64,000 bases of DNA, taken from Nemania diffusa (lineage: Eukaryota > Ascomycota > Sordariomycetes > Xylariales > Xylariaceae). Both the position numbers and the translations under genes were made by a program. Under the pieces are notes generated by a model, which saw nothing but the letters and a program-made list of their open reading frames with translations, ran no database searches and was not told the DNA's origin. Below, one piece after another: positions 11,463 to 23,058 of this stretch (position 1 is its first letter; every line of letters begins with the position of its first letter). The stretch is from NCBI GenBank assembly GCA_038501195.1, contig JBBPUQ010000002.1, positions 3,658,001 to 3,722,000 on the forward strand, read 5' to 3'.

Positions 11463-14057
11463 ATGAAGCTAGCCGTGAAGCGTAACACCCGTTCAACCGC
11501 TGGTGGTAGTAACAAGCTGTTTCCCGTGCCTACTCTAGGCACAATGGCCAACGGCACAGAAAGCAAAACTACGCCCGTGGCATCAGTTCCCCAGACAAAT
11601 CGACGGGTATTCTATCACCACGAACAAGAAGACATAATTTACAGAGACTCATCAGTACCATTCTCGTCCCATTCGAATACCAATTCCAACGCGGGGGATA
11701 TCCGATCAAGCAGTAGGCCAATTAGCCTACAAGCGAATGACTATAACCCTAATAATCCGAGTGCTGACGGCCAGGATGCAACTTCTAAGGGAGATGACAT
11801 TGCAAATGACCAGCAATCAACCCAACCTATTCCAGCAGACTTCGATCGTCCTCCCATATTTGGGTCATCTCCTCCATCGCGGACCCGTCAAGATGCCCCA
11901 GTCACTAGGAATAGAGCAAGAGCACAAGCACTTGCTATTTCTAAACAGACTAAGAGTAGCAAACCGGTAGACTCAAGCAACAAGCCCGAGGATCCTAAGT
12001 CCAAGGCAATTGACCATGAATACGAGCCTACCTCACCTTCGGCCTGTCAAGATCAACCTATTAGGGGAGCTAGAGGAGCGCAGTCGCGACGCATCAACGG
12101 GCTGGACGGCTCTGCTGAAGGAGATACTTCTACTAATGGGGAGAATCCAGCAGACCTTGGCCCCGAAATTAGAAGTTCAAAGGCTAACACAGATGAGGAC
12201 GACGATGAATATGAGCTTCCAGAATCTGAAAACGATAGTAATTCTGAAATATCGATCATCCGTGAAATTAGGCAACCTCATAAAGGAACAGCAAATAAAA
12301 ACCCTTCTAAGGCAACATATTCATCAAGGCCAAAAGGAAAACAAATAGACAAGGCAAGAGCAGCTCGCCCAGCCAATACAAACAAGACAACCGTTTCAGC
12401 ACATAGCCGTGTTAGCAATTCAGATCACGCCATTCTCTCCCCAAAGAAATACGATGTATTACTGAATGATACAGCTCATCAGACTGTGACAGTGCCTACG
12501 GAAAGTAGTGACCAGGGTGCGCTAGATCTCATACCAGAGTCTCAGGATGTTGTAGAAGACTCTCAAAGAAGTATGAGCCCCGTGAAACCCTCATCAAGTA
12601 CGTCAAAAGTTAGGCGGCCCAAAAAGCCTTTCTACACTGATGATCTTGGCACGCAATCCAAACCCAAACCAGCTACGTCTGCCTTTAGCAACAATGGTGC
12701 CCATCAGCAGTCCACAACCCGCAAGGGAAAAGTAAATCCTTTGTCCGCTGATAAGAATGATCGGCGAGGAGATAGAGCATTTCAAAATACTGACCAAAAC
12801 AAAGTTACTGGGTTTGATAGATACCAGTCGAAAGCAAAACGGCAGAGGGAAAAGAACAATTTCAAACTCGGGGCTAGTGAAGTTAATGGTCGTTTCATTA
12901 GTCACAACGGCATATCTTCAACTAAGAACGAGATTAATGAATCTCCTAATATACTGACATCTGATGAGGATTTGCAGTTTACTGATGGAGATAGTGGGGA
13001 TATGTGTCAACAAAGTTCGCGTTCCTACCAGAGACAAACTGAAGCTGACATCACGAGACACAGTGATTCTAGACCCAGCGAGCACCCTGCGAGGAAGAGC
13101 AAATCGTCACATATTATGAGAGAATCAGTCAACAATACTGATGCCTCTACGCAGGCTTCTGTGGCTCGACTAATTTCCAGTCCCGTACAGTTTGGCCGCG
13201 TTGGGGGCAAGAATGGGGGGATTAAAACAGATATTTTAGTGGCTGACCCTTTGCCTCAAAGTCTCTATCACCAAGGAAACCCCCAAAAATCAGCGATTGG
13301 CGACGATATAGCTGGCTATTGGTCTTTGAGATCGCCGCAATTCAATGCTACGGGTGAGCATTCGTGGACCAAGCCTATTATCGCAAAAGTTGGGAGACAA
13401 TGCCACGGAGCAGGGAAACCAGATCGTTTCCCCTCAGCGAAAAATTTCGTAGATTTCTCAACCACCGAGGAGCCGCTACATCCTAACTCTCGAGTATGGG
13501 CTCAAGGGATAGCGAAGAGAATACGCCAGAAGAACTTAGTTTCTGAGTCCCCAGCAATGACCGAAGAAACTGAGCCTCTAGGTCTGACACCAATAATGGC
13601 GCAAGAAACTCGCAAAGATCCGATTTCAAAACGGGACGTTGCTTTGGGGGCCCGGCGGAACGCCGTTTCTAGCTCGATACAAGAGGTTACCACAGTAAGT
13701 GAGATGGATGCCATCGTTTTATGGCACATTATTAATCAACGATAGGCTGTGCTTCGATATTTGCAATCCAAGGAGTCTACTATAGATAATATTGTAGAGA
13801 TGTATCAGCGAAATGGACATGAGTTGATTCATGTGCTTCTTGCTCGGCAGTCTATGGAACTCCATCAAGCTATTTCTGCGTTCGATAAAAATTGCAGACA
13901 GCTTGGGAATTCGTTCGAGGAGAGCGCTCGACATGTTAAGGCAATTGACAAAAGGGCATCTAAGGAAGTCAATCGGCACTTTAGAGACTGGGTACGAAGA
14001 AACGAAGATACCAACGAAGCGGTGAAAATGGCGAGGGAAGCTATAGCATCCATTTGA
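11463..14057 (+). CDS. Unrecognised 847-residue low-complexity protein with a helical C-terminus
   Basis: I do not recognise this protein. Exon 1 is 11463-13694 (744 codons); a 51-nt GTAAGT...TAG intron joins it in phase to exon 2, 13746-14057 (103 codons). Most of the chain is rich in Ser, Asn, Gln, Lys, Asp and Pro and looks disordered. An acidic patch (DEDDDEYELPESENDSNSE, about residues 243-261) runs straight into ISII, a possible SUMO-interaction motif. Several basic clusters could be nuclear localisation signals. The last 100 residues (YLQSKESTIDNIVEMYQ, HVLLARQSMELHQAISAF, KRASKEVNRHFRDWVRRNED) are charged and heptad-like, probably helical or coiled-coil. A nuclear or chromatin role is a guess. 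A further upstream exon cannot be excluded. Confidence 0.8.
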
Positions 14058-14558
14058 GGTATTGAGGGTCTGGGCAAAAAGGAGGAAGGTGGGGGTAATG
14101 TTGAGTTGATTTTCTAGGAGTGGGATGTTCGAGCTATCTGCTTGCTTTGACTAAGGCGACAGAAACGTGAAGCTACAAATGATCATTTGCTCCTATAAGA
14201 CTATTCTATAGCTTAGTATCGAAGACTCAACTCGGAAACGTAACGTATAAGTCTCAGTTGGAAGCTAAGATTATTTGCAGGCCACATAGGCACTCGGGGG
14301 CATACGGTATGCATAAATCGAGGCTTACTTAATACAGAGTATAGAGTTAATGCTCTAGCTCATCGTCGAAGCCAACAATCCCGTTCATTGCATTTAAAAG
14401 ATTGTGTAATGACACCGACGAATTCTTACCTTAATTATTTGTTACGTACGTACAGAGAAGCTAGGTAGGCTAGGATAGTCTATCTAGATGCTACCTAATA
14501 CCCTTTAGGCGTAAAACATTTTGAGATCCTACCGACAGAAGCGCAACTGTTCATTAGG
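14058..14558. other. Intergenic region
   Basis: About 500 bp between the preceding gene's stop and the LanC-like start, both on the plus strand. It should hold a terminator and the LanC-like promoter. Nothing else recognised. Confidence 0.55.
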
Positions 14559-15850
14559 ATGGCGACCTTCGAACGTTATTTTGAGACTCCAATGAGGCCG
14601 CTGCAAGTAGTGGATGCCCATAATGAACTCTTGGCAGGTCTAAGGAGACTCACGAAGCTTTATCCCCCGGTTCATACTTGTTCAACAGGCTGGTCCTTCC
14701 GCGGTCTGTATTCCGGGCCCACGTCAATCGCCTTCATGTTCTACCGGCTATCTCAGATTCATCCCAATTTAGAGTTCGAGCATCAGTCGCTCCGTGAATG
14801 GGCTCAGGCTTACCTTCAACTTGGGGCACGAACACACAAGCGGACACCTACCCCAAGTCATTGCGGCATTGGCGATGAAACTCTAGCTCGTCTCGCCTTA
14901 GAAGCCGTCATATTAGAAGATGCTGGTCTCGCAAAACAAGTTTGTGCATACGCGGAGGTGGTAAACTCGCCAACGGATGATGGATCCAACGAGTGGCTTT
15001 ATGGCCGTGCGGGTTATTTGTATTTGCTTCGACTCTGTCAAGGAGTGTTTTCTCCTGGCTGTGACTCTGGAACTGCGACACGCCTAGAGCGGGCGGTCAG
15101 GTCAACCGTCGATCGAATACTCACAGTCCCACAACCGTGGATCTGGCACGGAAAGCAGTACCTAGGCGCAGCTCACGGATCTATTAGCATCATCACACAA
15201 GTAGTCCTATCAATGCCGTCTATCGCTCCTCAGCTTCAGACACTCTTAATTGAATTGTTAAGTCACCAGTTCCCAAGCGGGAACTTCCCATCTTCACTCC
15301 CCGCTGGCTCAGACCGGCTTGTGCAATTCTGCCACGGCGGGCCTGGATTTGTGGTCTCTCTGCGGACGCTTTTGCCCTACTTTCCAGAGATATCAGAGAA
15401 GATCGAAGATGCAATCAAGAAATCCCAGTCTGACATATTGCAGAGGGGCTTGCTCACCAAGGAGCCATGTCTATGCCATGGTATCGCTGGGAATGCTCGT
15501 AAGCAAATACGTACCCTAAGCCTTGCCCCCTGTCTTAGCTATTTCATGAATTATCGTCCTTTGGGCTACGGTTATGCTTAAGGGGCTCTACGAGCTTTCA
15601 AAATCATTACAGATCCCGCTCAAAGTGGTGACTACTGACCTCAAGTGTCGTAGTGGCATTTGATAAGGAGGACCAGTTTCTTCATTTCTTGAGTTTTATG
15701 GGCAGCGAAAGGATTGAGGAACTAACTCGAGAGTCGCCTCATGATAACGACAGAGCTGGCCTCTACACGGGAGAAGCAGGGCGAGTTTGGTGTTGGGCTG
15801 TAGCTGACAAGAGTCTACCCAGAACCTGCATAGGCTACAATGACATATAA
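14559..15850 (+). CDS. LanC-like protein (LANCL family)
   Basis: Member of the lanthionine synthetase C-like family. Bacterial LanC cyclases make thioether bridges; eukaryotic LANCL proteins bind glutathione and add it to dehydroamino acids. Exon 1 is 14559-15498, exon 2 is 15654-15850, joined in phase across a GTAAGC...TAG intron (C plus TG makes Leu), giving 378 residues, close to the 400 of animal LANCL1. The zinc-site signature is intact: Cys258 in QFCHGGPG and Cys306-His307 in CLCHGIAGNA. Other toroid-repeat motifs are WSFRGLYSGPTSIAF, NEWLYGRAGYLYLL, WHGKQYLGAAHGSISI and the last repeat GLYTGEAGRVWCW. The intron splits directly after the GNA of the metal motif. No precursor-peptide or LanB-type partner lies nearby, so a detoxification-type role is likelier than lantibiotic synthesis. 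Confidence 0.92.
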
Positions 15851-16103
15851 GTCGTCCTCCCTTAAGTGATAATTATAAGAAAGGGGTTAGGGATCATCAG
15901 ACTTATGAGCCCATTTTATACGCTCGTTCTAATCTCCGAATGTTAAAGAAAATATTATTGAGATGCAGTTTAGTCGCGTCACGCAATAGTTAACTGGCAA
16001 ACAAAAACACTGATATATACACTAAATACCAAGCCATACCGCTTTCTATATCTCTCCCTATGCTCTCCATATTTATTGCCGTCGTTGCCAATATGCACTT
16101 GCA
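15851..16103. other. Short convergent intergenic region
   Basis: About 250 bp between the convergent 3' ends of the LanC-like gene (+) and the hydantoinase-DUF917 gene (-); it must hold both 3' ends. AT-rich, no other feature. Confidence 0.5.
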
Positions 16104-19100
16104 CTATTCAGCAACATCAAACTCGTCAATTACACTAGTAGGCTTAACGAACTTGCCTAAGGGTGTATAAGTCAAATGGTCCATGCCGAAGCTCTTCGGT
16201 CCGCCAAGCTCGACACCTCTCTCTGACGTCCATCGATCACTGGCCGTAATACCCAACACAATGACGAGAAGCCCGTATCGGTATTCCGGTGTGCCTATAG
16301 CCTCACCGTTCTGCGCATCGATGACGGTAATAAGATCCGGCACGAGGCCGAGGACCTCTCCCTCTTCCTCATGCATTATTCCATCAACTGTGCGCCGCGA
16401 AATCTTGATCGCGGCGATATTTTCGTTCTTAAAAGGGATCTTTAAGAGGCCATGGAACTGGGAAGCGGATGGCGGCTCCCGGCCATCGCCTTTGTCGTTA
16501 CGAAGGACACCTCGGCCATGATCATCGTCAACGACATCCGCGCCCTCAATGATGCATTCGCCATAGACATGCCCTAACCTTAAAGTCCGTTCGACGCCGA
16601 CAATCTTCCCTTTCCATAGCACTTTTCCAGCCTCGACACCACCACACTCAGCAAGGATAGTTTCAGCGACATTATCTAGTTGATTCAAGCGCCGCACCCT
16701 CGCAACGGCCCGCCCAATGCGCCATGACTGCGATATCGTGTTTTCGACGGCCCAGCTAGCTTAGGATTAGCTATTGCCATTTTGCGAACGAGCCATGAGT
16801 ATTTTGAAACCGTAAGGGACTTTTGAAACTTGAATTTGGCTTCAAGGAGGCCTTTATACTATAAACCTTGTCCAGGTAAGAAGAAAGGAGATCCGGGAAC
16901 TACTCACCGCTTGCACTCTTCACCCGAAACTGGTGCATCGGCTGTGCCAACACTCGATCCCATCTCGCTGAGCGCTGCACGGCATATGCGTTCGACCCTG
17001 TAATGCTCGGAATCAGCTATCGCCACCTAAGATCTGATATGCTTGGAAGCTATGAAAGACTCTAAGAACCTGATACCAACTGCAAAGAGGTTCGTGCAAT
17101 GTAAAAGTTGCTAATACAAGTAAAAAGCGTAGTTCTAAGAAATGCTTACTGGAAGTCGCTAGCTGCAGTGGGCATTACAATGACGTTGCCATTCCCGTCC
17201 GCCATGGCCACGGGGGCGAACACGGGTGAGCGCTCGCCGAAGACGACGGGAGTAGTTTGCCACTTGGTGGGATAGGCGCGGCCCATCCAGTCGCCATCGA
17301 CGGCGGGGATGTCGAGGTTGGAGCTGGCGCCGAGAAGCATGCTCTGAAGGCCGTTGTGGCCGCCGATCTCGACGGCGATCATGTGCGTCGCGGGGCGGCC
17401 GCAGACCCCGAACAGCGCCTCCTGTGCCTGCACCATCTCGTCGCCGGGGAGCTTCTCGATGCCGACGGTCGGGGACCCGGCGCCGCCGCCGCACCCGACG
17501 GCCGCGTCGTCGGGCAGGTCCGCGGGGCTCACGACGCGGATCACGTCCCCGCGCCGCAGCATTGAGCGGATGCGCACCATGGTCGAGTAGGGCGTCCCGC
17601 CGCCGCCGGTGCCGAGAATATAGCAGCCGCTGGAGATCCAGACGAGGTCCGTCTCGCTAATGTACCAGACGCGGTTCCGGACCTTCGGCCTGTAGCTGTC
17701 GATATCTATATCTTCCTTAGTATTCGTATTGACCGCCGGGGTCTTTACGAAATCGCTAGGTGACTTCTCGAATCTATCCACGTCTAAGTCCTCTTCGGGC
17801 TCAGACTCGTCGGTCACGGGGCTTATGAAGTCTGTTCTCGAGTAGTCGAAATCGCCGGCCGCTCGCACAGTAAACCGAGACTTATTTGCGATGTACTAGA
17901 AAACGCGAGATAAGTAGCTGTGTCTAGAACGAGCATTTAAGAATCAAACTCACGGGCAAAGGTATTGTGTCCATTTCTACAATCTTGACAGTCGATTTCG
18001 AGGCCCCTACTGCCACGGCCTTCTCAATGGCGATGTTGCAAATCTTGTCGAGCAGCTGCTTTGTTGTCTGGGACTCTGTTGACTCGACTGTGTCTACTAC
18101 GGCGCTGACTCTTGCGATAGCGGCACCGATTGCATTGGCGACGCCCGACCACTTTGGTTTGAGGACTCGGCTCGCCCCCTTTAGATCGTCTGGCGCGATG
18201 ATAGCGCCACCCCCTACAAGGAGGACCGGGAGGTCTTCAGGGGATGTCTTCATCGTATCGATGATCTTCTCTAACTTATGCTTCACAACAGCTTTGAACT
18301 CCGCGAGGCCCTTGTCGCTCAGTGCTCCCTTGGCGAGCTCCCGATTCCCGATATCTAAATTTTCATCTAATAATACGGTGCAGTCAGTGGCGGTCAACGT
18401 TTTCCCGCCGAACACCAGGGCTTCCTTGGTGAGTTTATAGCCGACGCTGTCGGGTCCGACTGTGAGCGGCTCGCCATCTCGGACAATTGACCCACCACCT
18501 AGACCAATGCTCTTGATATCGGGGCACGAGAAATTCATCCGCACGCCGGCCAACTCGCTATACGCGGCCTGCTGTCGCGGGAACCCATTAGCGAGCAGCA
18601 AGCCGACATCCGTCGTAGTGCCGCCAATATCGACGACCATGACAGCTTCATCGACCTCGTCCCGCACGAGAAACACAGCGCCGCGCATGCTGTTCGTGGG
18701 GCCGCTGGAGAACGTGCGGATGGGTAGCCGGGCGGCCATCTCACCAGACAGGATGGTGCCGTCGTTCTGGGTAATGAAGACGGGGCAGCGCAGGCCCAGG
18801 CGCCTGACGGGGGCCTGGAAGGAGCGGATGGTGCGGCGCGCGAAGGCGAGGATGGAGGCGTTGAGGATGGCGGCGTTCTCGCGCTCGAGGAAGCCGAGGT
18901 TCGCGACCTCCTTGGAGCACACGACGTCGCAGCCGGGGATCTCGGCGCGCACGAGCTCGGCGGCGCGCTCCTCCTGCTGCTGCACCGTGTCGATGGGGCT
19001 GAAGATGCCGTTCACCACGACGCTGCGGATCCCTTTCGCCCGCACGGCGGCGCACTCCCGCCGGATCTGCGCCTCGTCGATGGCCGAGATGAGATGCCCG

Positions 19101-19651
19101 TCGACCTCCAGCCCGCCCTTGAGCAGGGCGTAGTGGCCCAGGATTAGCCCGCGCATCTCATCGGGCCAGTCGATGCACGGCGGAGCACTATAAGAACCTA
19201 GTAGTTAGAGACTACTGCTTATAGTGAAGAAATACTTCGCTTATTGCTATGTAGAGTTTAGGGGTCGTGCAGGGGCAATAAGACTGCGGAAAACAGGGAA
19301 AGAATAAACAAAATGGTGTACGTACTGCTGCGAGAAGGGGCCGCATAGTCGTAGCACGGCGACCTTGGTCAGGCGGGCGGCGTCACGCTCGACAACGGCA
19401 TTGACGAAATGCGTAGTGCCGATAGTGACGCTGGCCACCTGATTCGGGTCGACACCGGCGCTCGCGAACATGGTCACGATGGCATCGTTGATGCCGGCGC
19501 TGGGATTCGGCGTCGTCGGCGTCTTGTGCCAGGCGATGATCCCCTTGTCGGGCTCTGAGGCCCTCGACGGGTCGAGGATGACGCCGTCCGTGTTGGTGCC
19601 ACCAACATCGACCCCTATGCGGAGGGTCTTGCGTTCTGGCGCCGAACCCAT
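16104..19651 (-). CDS. Hydantoinase/oxoprolinase fused to a DUF917 (S-methylthiohydantoin desulfurase-type) domain
   Basis: Two bacterial-type enzymes in one chain of 1015 residues. Exons: 19326-19651, 17954-19187, 17150-17895, 16908-16997 and 16104-16755; all junctions are GT-AG and in phase. The N-terminal half is HyuA/oxoprolinase with the two ASKHA phosphate loops GVDVGGTNTDGV and MVVDIGGTTTDVG, plus FSSGPTNSMRGA and GLGGGSIVRDGEPLTVGPDS. The C-terminal half is DUF917 with GCYILGTGGGGTPYSTM, AVEIGGHNGLQSM and AVDGDWMGRAYPTKWQTTP. They are joined by an acidic linker (DESEPEEDLDVD region). The family suggests ring opening of hydantoin-like or thiohydantoin-like compounds; the actual substrate is unknown. 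Exons near 17.2-17.6 and 18.7-19.2 kb are clearly GC-richer than their surroundings. Confidence 0.93.
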
Positions 19652-22439
19652 GTTGAATGAATGCTCCGCTGCGTGCGATTCAACTCGCTCACTTGCTCAC
19701 TCCACGATTTGTGACACAAACGGTGGTGATTCTCGTTTGACGGCCCCGGCGCGAAGAGAATGTGGTAGGTATCTTGAATGGGGTACTTTCTAGCACTCTT
19801 CGTGACCCACTCTCTTCGTCATGGAAAGGGACATAAATGGGAAGGGACGTAAAGGGTATCATTTCCTTTCTATCCGGGACCTGAACTCCGACGCCGGCTA
19901 GGTGGAGAAAGCAATATCGGGGTTGCACGGATCAGATAAGAAGTCTTGGCATGCAGTTCAAAACGCGGGGATGGGAAATCGTTTAATATCTAGATACTAC
20001 CTACGTACTCTAGACTAGATAATATGATAAGATCTCATCTCGTAGACTTTAATTATGTACTAGCTACCGTTGCCTTTTTTAGTCCATCAGTTATAATTTA
20101 GGACTTTACTTGCCCTCGGAAGCCTGGCGCGGTCATTTCATTACTAGTTATGTAGGTGATTATCATTCAATCTCAGATATCAACGCAGCGTTATCACTAC
20201 TTTGCGTGCAATCATGCTGGGAAATAACCCTATTTTGCTATGCTAGTCTGTCAATTACGTCTTTGAAATGGTGCCTAATTCATTATCTAGTGTGTAAGTG
20301 ACGTGGGCCTATATTGGTATTGCAACACCACCAACCCATCGAGTAGGAGTATTGAGTAGATGCCCAGAGTGAAGAGTCGTATTATACCCTTATTGGTTAT
20401 GAATTAGTAGTACTCACGTTTCCATATAGACCTTCCCGCCAAGGGTCTTACGCGTTCTCGAACGACTAGTAATACGGGTAGATGTGTTAAGTAGAATTGT
20501 TTGTTGCTGTCTGGACCCCCTACACTAGACAATGGCTTTGCGTGTTATTTCCGTGTACCCAACTTCTTCCAAGCCCTGTCTCGATACGGCGCTTTATATC
20601 ACGCCTAAATCGCCTTCCACAATGCGTCTTCCACACCGCCGGGTTTGTGGCACGAGAGTACTAGATACCGAGATAAATCAGGGATGAAACTTGCGAGACT
20701 TCTCTGAGAGGTCATGAGCTACTAGAGATAAAGAATGAGAAAAGTAGTAGCAGAACGAATCATGCCTACGCCCCATTTGTTCTGTATTTGCAACATTCGC
20801 TGCCTAATCTGCGTACTATCATAGCCCCCTTCTGCGTTTAACTGTCTCAGCCCTGTTAGTCCTACATTTATCCCGTTCGACCGAGATTAGACGGGCACAT
20901 CACGTTTCCCAGCGTACTAAGATGGGATCAGTTACGTATGCTAGAGGCATAGGATAGTCGGTCAGCCAATCTGTAAATGTGCCGCACGGGAGTACGGACT
21001 AGACTCCGTCAAACGTTGCCTGAGCACATGCTCTTACAGTACGAGAAGTGTCCTTTAGTTCATGGGTAAGAAAGCCTTCGTTTGTAAGGGTTTCTTGCCA
21101 ACCGCTAGTTATGAACCGGGAATGCGCTGTTTATTACGCTGTAATTATTTGGAGTTTAAACATATATAGCGTTTACAGAGCCTGACTTTATTATGTAAAC
21201 TGCCGTGCACTTGGTCATAGATTGCGTGGCCCTTGCCAATGATGCTGACTTGAGATAGAGCGGTACGTAAACTGTATTCCTCTTTCACTAGATGGAAACC
21301 AATTGGCGATGCCAATCCTAAGAGTAGAAAGATTAGAATTCAGTCTTTATTTCAGATTTATACTTTGTAACAGGAGAACCGAAACATGTCCGTTATATAA
21401 CGGGCTGGGACATCGCGGTCTCGCCGAGCCCCTGGCTTATCGTTGTATAGAACTTTCAATCTTGTATGTTTAGAGTTTATTCACCTTTCGTTACCTTGAT
21501 TCGGACTAAATCCTAGGTGCCTTATTACAATATAGCATCATTGTCCATTATAATCAGATATTCTAAAAAGAAGCCCACGCGTAAGGCAACATGGGTACGC
21601 TGAAGAGATCGTGCTGTATAATGTCCTTGTCACTGAGCCATCCTTATATTAATAGGGTAATGCTATGATGCCACATTTATGGGTGGCATGTAGCTCGGAT
21701 ATAGCGACCTTATTACCCAAGGGCTCTCGGTCCCTTCGCACAACAATCCGGATCACTACCTAGACTTCGTGTCTGGCTATCACGCAGGGGCCTGCTATAT
21801 GTCGATCTAGTAGCTAGTTCGTCGATGGCCTGTTCTTACATTAGAAATGGTTAGAGGGTATATTTACAATAGTCGGCACCAAATAGCGAATGTTCTAGGG
21901 ATAGTGTACGTAGCGCATCTGGTGTTATTGAAAAGAATACTACACTCGGTATCGAAACGAGGCCATTGTGCACTCAGCAGTTACCAAGCTTCTCCATTCC
22001 CAAGAAGAGTCTGTAATACCGCACGTGGTGTGTGCTCATAGTGGACAGAAACGTAGCATAGCTTGGAGAGTTGCGATAAACACCCGGAGGCTGGAGAAGG
22101 ATGATGTGATGTTACCTCTGTATACCGTGACGGAGATCCTGCATCAAGCCGTCTGATTTCTTCTCATGAGAAGACGCCATCCTCGGTGATGGATGGCCTG
22201 ATATGACATCGTAGCTAGCTAGCACGTGAAAAAAAGATCATTTCTATTCATCATTGACCGATGGTACTCTTGCGCCATGTAGATAAATAAACTGGCCGTA
22301 GAGACTTAACTACTCTACTCCTGTCCACCACTCCATAACGAGGGCTACAGGCCAAGGCCACACTATTCTTTGTTAGCAAACGTTCGTCTCTCTAAAGTTT
22401 AGCAGGTCACTACCAAGCATAAAAAAAAGCCTTCTAGTG
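19652..22439. other. Gene-poor intergenic region
   Basis: About 2.8 kb with only short frames lacking motifs. The left end should contain the promoter of the hydantoinase-DUF917 gene. No tRNA, rRNA or transposon remnant was recognised. Confidence 0.6.
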
Positions 22440-23058
22440 ATGCCTTCAAACAATGCAACAGCTAGCTCTAGTGACGACAAGATCCCCCAACACAAGTCCC
22501 ATCCCGCGAATATGGCTTCTTTCATCCATACTGGAGAGGTCACTGACAACAATGCAGTTGGGCTGAATGATACCACACCTAATATGAAGTTGACCACTAT
22601 CGCTGTTTCTCGCGACCAGTGGACTAATCGCCAGTTCCAAAACAACCATGATACTAGCCACTTGAATCAGACTGAAATGTGGATATACGGTGACCAAGGC
22701 ACATCGGGACCCTATCAGTGAGTGACCGCTAGATTCCTGCTCATCTCAATTCGATCACTATCGGTAGCGAGACTTCCTGATTTAGCTCGTTTCCTTTTCC
22801 TAAAAGCTTCCATTGCTCCCTTGCATGTCAAAGAGCGTATATAAGAAATCAAGTACTGATACTAGATTGTCTAGTGCCATCGGGGAGGTCGAAGCAAGCT
22901 ATGTGAATAATCAACATGGAGACTATTTAAAGGATCTTAGCGGCTACGCAACTCTAACAGTAGCAACGCGAGGATCTGGACAAGGAAAGACCGAAGAAAA
23001 TGAACACGACGGAAAAAGCCACGAGAACGGCAGTAATAGGAATGCGGAACCGTCCTAG
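22440..23058 (+). CDS. Doubtful small hypothetical protein
   Basis: An ATG at 22440 opens a 92-codon frame (PSNNATASSSDDKIPQH, TEMWIYGDQGTSGPYQ) ending in a strong donor CA|GTGAGT at 22718. A second open frame, 22813-23058 (SSAIGEVEASYVNNQHGDY, then a Lys/Asn/Glu-rich end), could be the next exon. The best acceptor by sequence (TAAAAG at 22801-22806) gives the wrong phase; an in-phase AG at 22834-22835 lacks a good pyrimidine tract. Polar, no known motif. It may be a decayed or lineage-specific gene, or no gene. Confidence 0.28.

Noticed and set aside
18462..19133. 223-codon plus-strand frame in the hydantoinase gene
   Set aside because: Antisense to a strongly conserved exon; the translation is Arg/Ser/Pro-rich with no motif.
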